DNA from: an uncultured Sedimentitalea sp.
GTDB lineage: Bacteria > Pseudomonadota > Alphaproteobacteria > Rhodobacterales > Rhodobacteraceae
Length of the DNA stretch: 64,000 nt
Assembly: GCA_947504115.1 (NCBI GenBank)
Contig: CANNGH010000006.1
Location: 215,703 to 279,702, forward strand
Reading direction: 5' to 3'
Shown here: positions 61,767 through 64,000 of the stretch, in pieces
Layout: each line of letters begins with the position of its first letter
How positions within the stretch are numbered: position 1 is the first letter of the stretch
Notes under the pieces: model-generated
Told to the model about the DNA's origin: nothing
Seen by the model: the letters and a program-made list of their open reading frames with translations, nothing else
Databases searched by the model: none
Translations under genes and position numbers: made by a program

Positions 61767-61795
61767 TTGTGCGGTCCCGCGAGGAATGCTAAAGG
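61767..61795 (+). promoter_or_regulatory. Candidate promoter for tRNA-Thr
   Basis: TTGTGC (61767-61772), 17 bases, TAAAGG (61790-61795). The tRNA begins 9 nt after the -10 box. Confidence 0.45.
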
Positions 61796-61804
61796 CCCCG
61801 CATT

Positions 61805-61880
61805 GCCCCTATAGCTCAGCTGGTAGAGCAACTGATTTGTAATCAGTAGGTCCGCGGTTCGAGTCCGTGTGGGGGCACCA
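61805..61880 (+). tRNA. tRNA-Thr (anticodon TGT)
   Basis: A 76-base cloverleaf. The acceptor arms GCCCCTA and TGGGGGC pair (one G-U), the D arm is AGCTCAGCTGGTAGAGC, the anticodon stem ACTGA/TCAGT encloses TTTGTAA with anticodon TGT, and the T arm carries GGTTCGAGTCC. The terminal CCA is encoded in the genome. TGT decodes ACA, ACG and ACU by wobble depending on modification, so it is a threonine tRNA. Confidence 0.96.
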
Positions 61881-62201
61881 GCAAACCCCGGCAACCTGTT
61901 GTTCGTTAGCGAAATCCACCCTTGCCATCTGGTTTTGGTATCTCCGCCCGACCACCAATCCGCCCACGCCCGGGCCTGGAGCCAGCGGGGTTGAATACGA
62001 AATCGGTTGTCGCGTCGCGTATCCTGCAGATCTATTGGCGGCCCGGTGAATCGGCAGGGACTTCGCCCCCGATCGATGAACAGTATCCGCTGAAGATGCG
62101 GGGATATCGGCCGCGGGCGGGCGTGATGATCGCGCAGGCGCCGGGGCGGATCGTCGTCCCCGCGCGACGCTGCGCCGCACGGCGTTTGCGGGGGGGGGGG
62201 G
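61881..62201. other. 321-bp intergenic region after tRNA-Thr
   Basis: No gene is convincing on either strand; the minus-strand open frame here is the antisense of the tRNA and its flank. I see no copy of the tRNA 3' end that would mark an attachment site. It ends in a run of twelve G (62190-62201) touching the stop codon of the convergent SH3b gene. Confidence 0.5.
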
Positions 62202-62996
62202 TCAACCGGGGAAGCTCCAGTCCTCATGTTCGATGCGAAAGATGCGATACGGCGCGCCGGGCTGTTCGGTGTCGGCCCGCAGGCGAAAGACCGCACGGCT
62301 CTGTCTGCCGAAATTGGTGACATCGGCGCTGACGGTGATCATGCCGCGAAGCATGGGCTGCTCGGAATCCGGCGCGATGCGGGTCACCTCGCCCTGGAAA
62401 TCCTGGGCGTCATAGAGCAGATCCGCGCCATGGCCCGCAAGCGCAGGAACCAGTTCCGCGAAGAAGTAGTTGGGGGCATTGGCGGGCGCGAACGGATTGT
62501 CTGTCCGGCTGTCCGATGCCGCAAAGTCCGCATAGAGATCACGCACCAGCGATAGCGCGCCGTCGATCAGCGGATCGCCCGACATGTCCGGCGACGTGCC
62601 GCCATCGGTCCCGGTGCCCGGTTGCACGACTTCCTCCAGCCCGTCCTCCATGATGAATCGCTGCGCGACCCATCCGGCCTTGCTGAAGTCGGCGCTGCGC
62701 ATCAGGCACCAGCGTTGCGGCAGTCCGGCGCGCTGCGCCTCGCTCAGCCTGTGGTAGATGGACGGGATGAGGAGCGGCACGCAGGTGATCTGCTCCAGCC
62801 CGCGCGCATCCGGGGCAAGCCGGTCGATCACGAGGTAATCCGTTCCCGGCCCCATCCGCATGTTCAGCACATCATCGGCGGCCACTCCGGTCACGCGCCA
62901 GGCATCCGGCCCATGACCGTCGATTTCAGACCGTGCGGCCGGCGCGGTCAGCGTGACCCCGCCCGCCACCGCCAATATCGTCAGGATTTTCCGCAT
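62202..62996 (-). CDS. SH3b-domain periplasmic protein
   Basis: A 264-aa protein with a signal peptide (RKILTILAVAGGVTLTAPAA). Residues about 30-75 form a bacterial SH3 domain, GVAADDVLNMRMGPGTDYLVIDRLAPDARG, usually a cell-wall or ligand-binding module; the remaining part is not recognised and contains four to five strands (ITVSADVTNFGRQSRAVFRLRAD). GGAGGT precedes ATG 62996, whose A is the last base of the upstream stop (TGATG). It is coupled to the repeat protein gene upstream and probably acts with it. Confidence 0.72.
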   Translation of the reverse strand: MRKILTILAVAGGVTLTAPAARSEIDGHGPDAWRVTGVAADDVLNMRMGPGTDYLVIDRLAPDARGLEQITCVPLLIPSIYHRLSEAQRAGLPQRWCLMRSADFSKAGWVAQRFIMEDGLEEVVQPGTGTDGGTSPDMSGDPLIDGALSLVRDLYADFAASDSRTDNPFAPANAPNYFFAELVPALAGHGADLLYDAQDFQGEVTRIAPDSEQPMLRGMITVSADVTNFGRQSRAVFRLRADTEQPGAPYRIFRIEHEDWSFPG

Positions 62997-64000
62997 CACT
63001 TTACCTCCACTACAGAACGCCCCAGAAGCCGCTGTCCGGAAACATCCAGAAAGCGCACCTCGTAAAGACCAGCCTCAGCGGGCATTTTCACCTCCAGGGA
63101 TTGCGCATCACCGATCTTGGCCGCCGAGATCCAACTGAAATCTGGCTGATCCTTGCGCGCCAGCGCGATCCGTTCGTCGCCGCCTGCACCTCCGCCCGTC
63201 CACGTCACCGTGATCGTCTCGCCGGGCGTGGCCGATCCGGGCACCGACAGCCCCGCGCCCTCGTCAAGCGGCGCATCCGCGCCGACGACTTCCAGCGGGG
63301 TGCTGGCAAGGGTCTTGCTGCCCACGTCGAGGATATAGCGGATCTCGTACAAGCCCGGCGTGTCGGGGGCCTTGAGCCGGCCCTCTGTCTTGTCGCCGAT
63401 ACGCATGTAGTCGCCCCGCGTGCCTTCATCCGTCCCCATCGGCAGGATCGAGATCATGTCGCGCCCGTTTACAATCGCCGACCACGAGACATCCACATCG
63501 TTTCCGGCGCGCACCGTGCCCGGACCGGCAATCCCGATCTCGGCCTCGACCACCTCGATGGGGGCCGTGGCCAGCGTCTTGCTGCCCAAGTCGAGGATGT
63601 AGCGCAGCTCGTACAGACCCGGTTCAGCGGGGGCCTTGAGGCTGCCCCCGGTCTTGTCCCCGACCCGCAGATAGGCGCCGCGCGTGCCTTCATCGGTGCC
63701 CATCGGCAGGATGGTGACCATGTCGCGCCCGTTGATCGGCTCGCTCCAGCTGACGTCGAAGGCGGCACCCGTGGTCACCTGTTCGGGGCCGGTAACGCTG
63801 GCCTCGGCCTCGACCACCTCAATGGGGGCCGTGGCCAGCGTCTTGCTGCCCACGTCGAGGATGTAGCGCAGCTCGTACAGACCCGGTTCAGCGGGGGCCT
63901 TGAGGCTGCCCCCGGTCTTGTCTCCGACCCGCAGATAGGCGCCGCGCGTGCCTTCATCGGTGCCCATCGGCAGGATGGTGACCATGTCGCGCCCGTTGAT
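62996..64000 (-). CDS. Tandem-repeat protein, 3' part (5' end outside window)
   Basis: The open frame continues past the right edge, so the N-terminus is missing; 334 residues are visible. They consist of Ig-like repeat units of 88 aa (264 bp), each holding NGRDMVTILPMGTDEGTRGA, then RVGDKTGGSLKAPAEPGLYE and LRYILDVGSKTLATAPIEVV. Two are nearly identical, a third has diverged, and the last is a different Ig-like unit (GSATPGETITVTWTGGGAGG). This architecture is typical of the C-terminal repeats of von Willebrand factor A-domain proteins of Rhodobacteraceae; whether a VWA domain precedes cannot be seen. Probably periplasmic or surface-exposed. Confidence 0.75.
   Translation of the reverse strand: MNGRDMVTILPMGTDEGTRGAYLRVGDKTGGSLKAPAEPGLYELRYILDVGSKTLATAPIEVVEAEASVTGPEQVTTGAAFDVSWSEPINGRDMVTILPMGTDEGTRGAYLRVGDKTGGSLKAPAEPGLYELRYILDLGSKTLATAPIEVVEAEIGIAGPGTVRAGNDVDVSWSAIVNGRDMISILPMGTDEGTRGDYMRIGDKTEGRLKAPDTPGLYEIRYILDVGSKTLASTPLEVVGADAPLDEGAGLSVPGSATPGETITVTWTGGGAGGDERIALARKDQPDFSWISAAKIGDAQSLEVKMPAEAGLYEVRFLDVSGQRLLGRSVVEVK
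63314..64000. repeat. 264-bp tandem repeats within the repeat protein gene
   Basis: The segment CTTGCTGCCCAnGTCGAGGA recurs at 63314, 63578 and 63842, exactly 264 bp apart. The copies at 63578 and 63842 are almost base-identical over the stretch that can be compared, up to the right edge; the copy at 63314 differs at more sites. The pattern points to recent in-frame duplication. Confidence 0.85.

Noticed and set aside
61805..62201. Integration site for a mobile element at tRNA-Thr
   Set aside because: No copy of the tRNA 3' end, integrase or foreign-looking gene follows.
61712..62323. Minus-strand 203-aa frame across the tRNA
   Set aside because: It reads the antisense of tRNA-Thr (a familiar spurious peptide TRTRTADLLITNQLLYQLSY) and has no ribosome site.
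1..64000. CRISPR array, insertion sequence, prophage or toxin-antitoxin system
   Set aside because: No regularly spaced short repeats, transposase-like proteins, terminal inverted repeats or phage structural genes were seen; the only tandem repeats are coding ones at the right edge.

Overview
The window looks like a chromosomal segment of an alphaproteobacterium of the Rhodobacteraceae/Roseobacter group. The grounds are a GC-rich sequence with GC-ending codons, gene families typical of that group (fused PntA, HemP/imelysin iron operon, DUF481 and OmpA-like barrels, DUF1513, DUF1111, ZnuABC-Zur, CydDCABX), and a short dispersed intergenic repeat that I recognise from that family. Almost all of it is ordinary housekeeping and metabolic DNA. 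I see no insertion sequence, prophage, CRISPR array or secretion/defence island. Species cannot be named from the sequence alone.

Layout. 1-4.5 kb: leucine catabolism on the minus strand (isovaleryl-CoA dehydrogenase, acyl-CoA synthetase, methylcrotonyl-CoA carboxylase beta) behind a promoter that carries a perfect palindromic operator; creA lies divergently. 5-7 kb: DegT-family aminotransferase and a phosphoglycolate phosphatase-like HAD protein. 7-10.2 kb: glmU-glmS (UDP-GlcNAc supply). 10.4-13.5 kb: pntAB transhydrogenase. 13.5-17.4 kb: a membrane methyltransferase, an SDR, kynureninase, a class I glutamine amidotransferase and a small membrane protein. 17.5-22.2 kb: pepN, gatB, a thioesterase. 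22.2-28.8 kb: DUF481 barrel, DUF4177, HNH endonuclease, VOC protein, esterase, AlkA-type glycosylase, MFS permease and an NDUFAF6-like squalene/phytoene-synthase-fold protein. 28.8-32 kb: cimA and cysS, separated by nested palindromes. 32-35.7 kb: a beta-barrel protein, a solitary MttB-family methyltransferase with a possible attenuator leader, an EF-hand protein and an ECF sigma factor. 35.7-38.7 kb: zur-znuC-znuB facing znuA, with Zur-type boxes between them. 38.8-40.2 kb: tig. 40.3-47.7 kb: cydDCABX plus a TDT-family permease. 48-50.7 kb: acsA-adk. 51-52.3 kb: lytic transglycosylase and a glutaredoxin-MauE fusion. 52.4-58.9 kb: a nine-gene iron operon (small ORF, hemP, Cys-rich unknown, imelysin, bfd, bfr, DUF1111 di-haem protein, second imelysin, DUF1513). 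59-61.7 kb: modABC. 61.8 kb: tRNA-Thr. 62.2-64 kb: SH3b protein and the 3' part of a tandem-repeat protein that runs off the window.

Many neighbours on one strand overlap by ATGA/GTGA, so translational coupling is common here. Several promoters share a TTGnnn-16/17-TAnnnn pattern. The items most worth a second look are the iron operon with its two unassigned small proteins, the leader peptide/terminator ahead of mttB, the low-GC 3' third of cysS, the NDUFAF6-like protein, and the nearly identical 264-bp repeats at the right edge.
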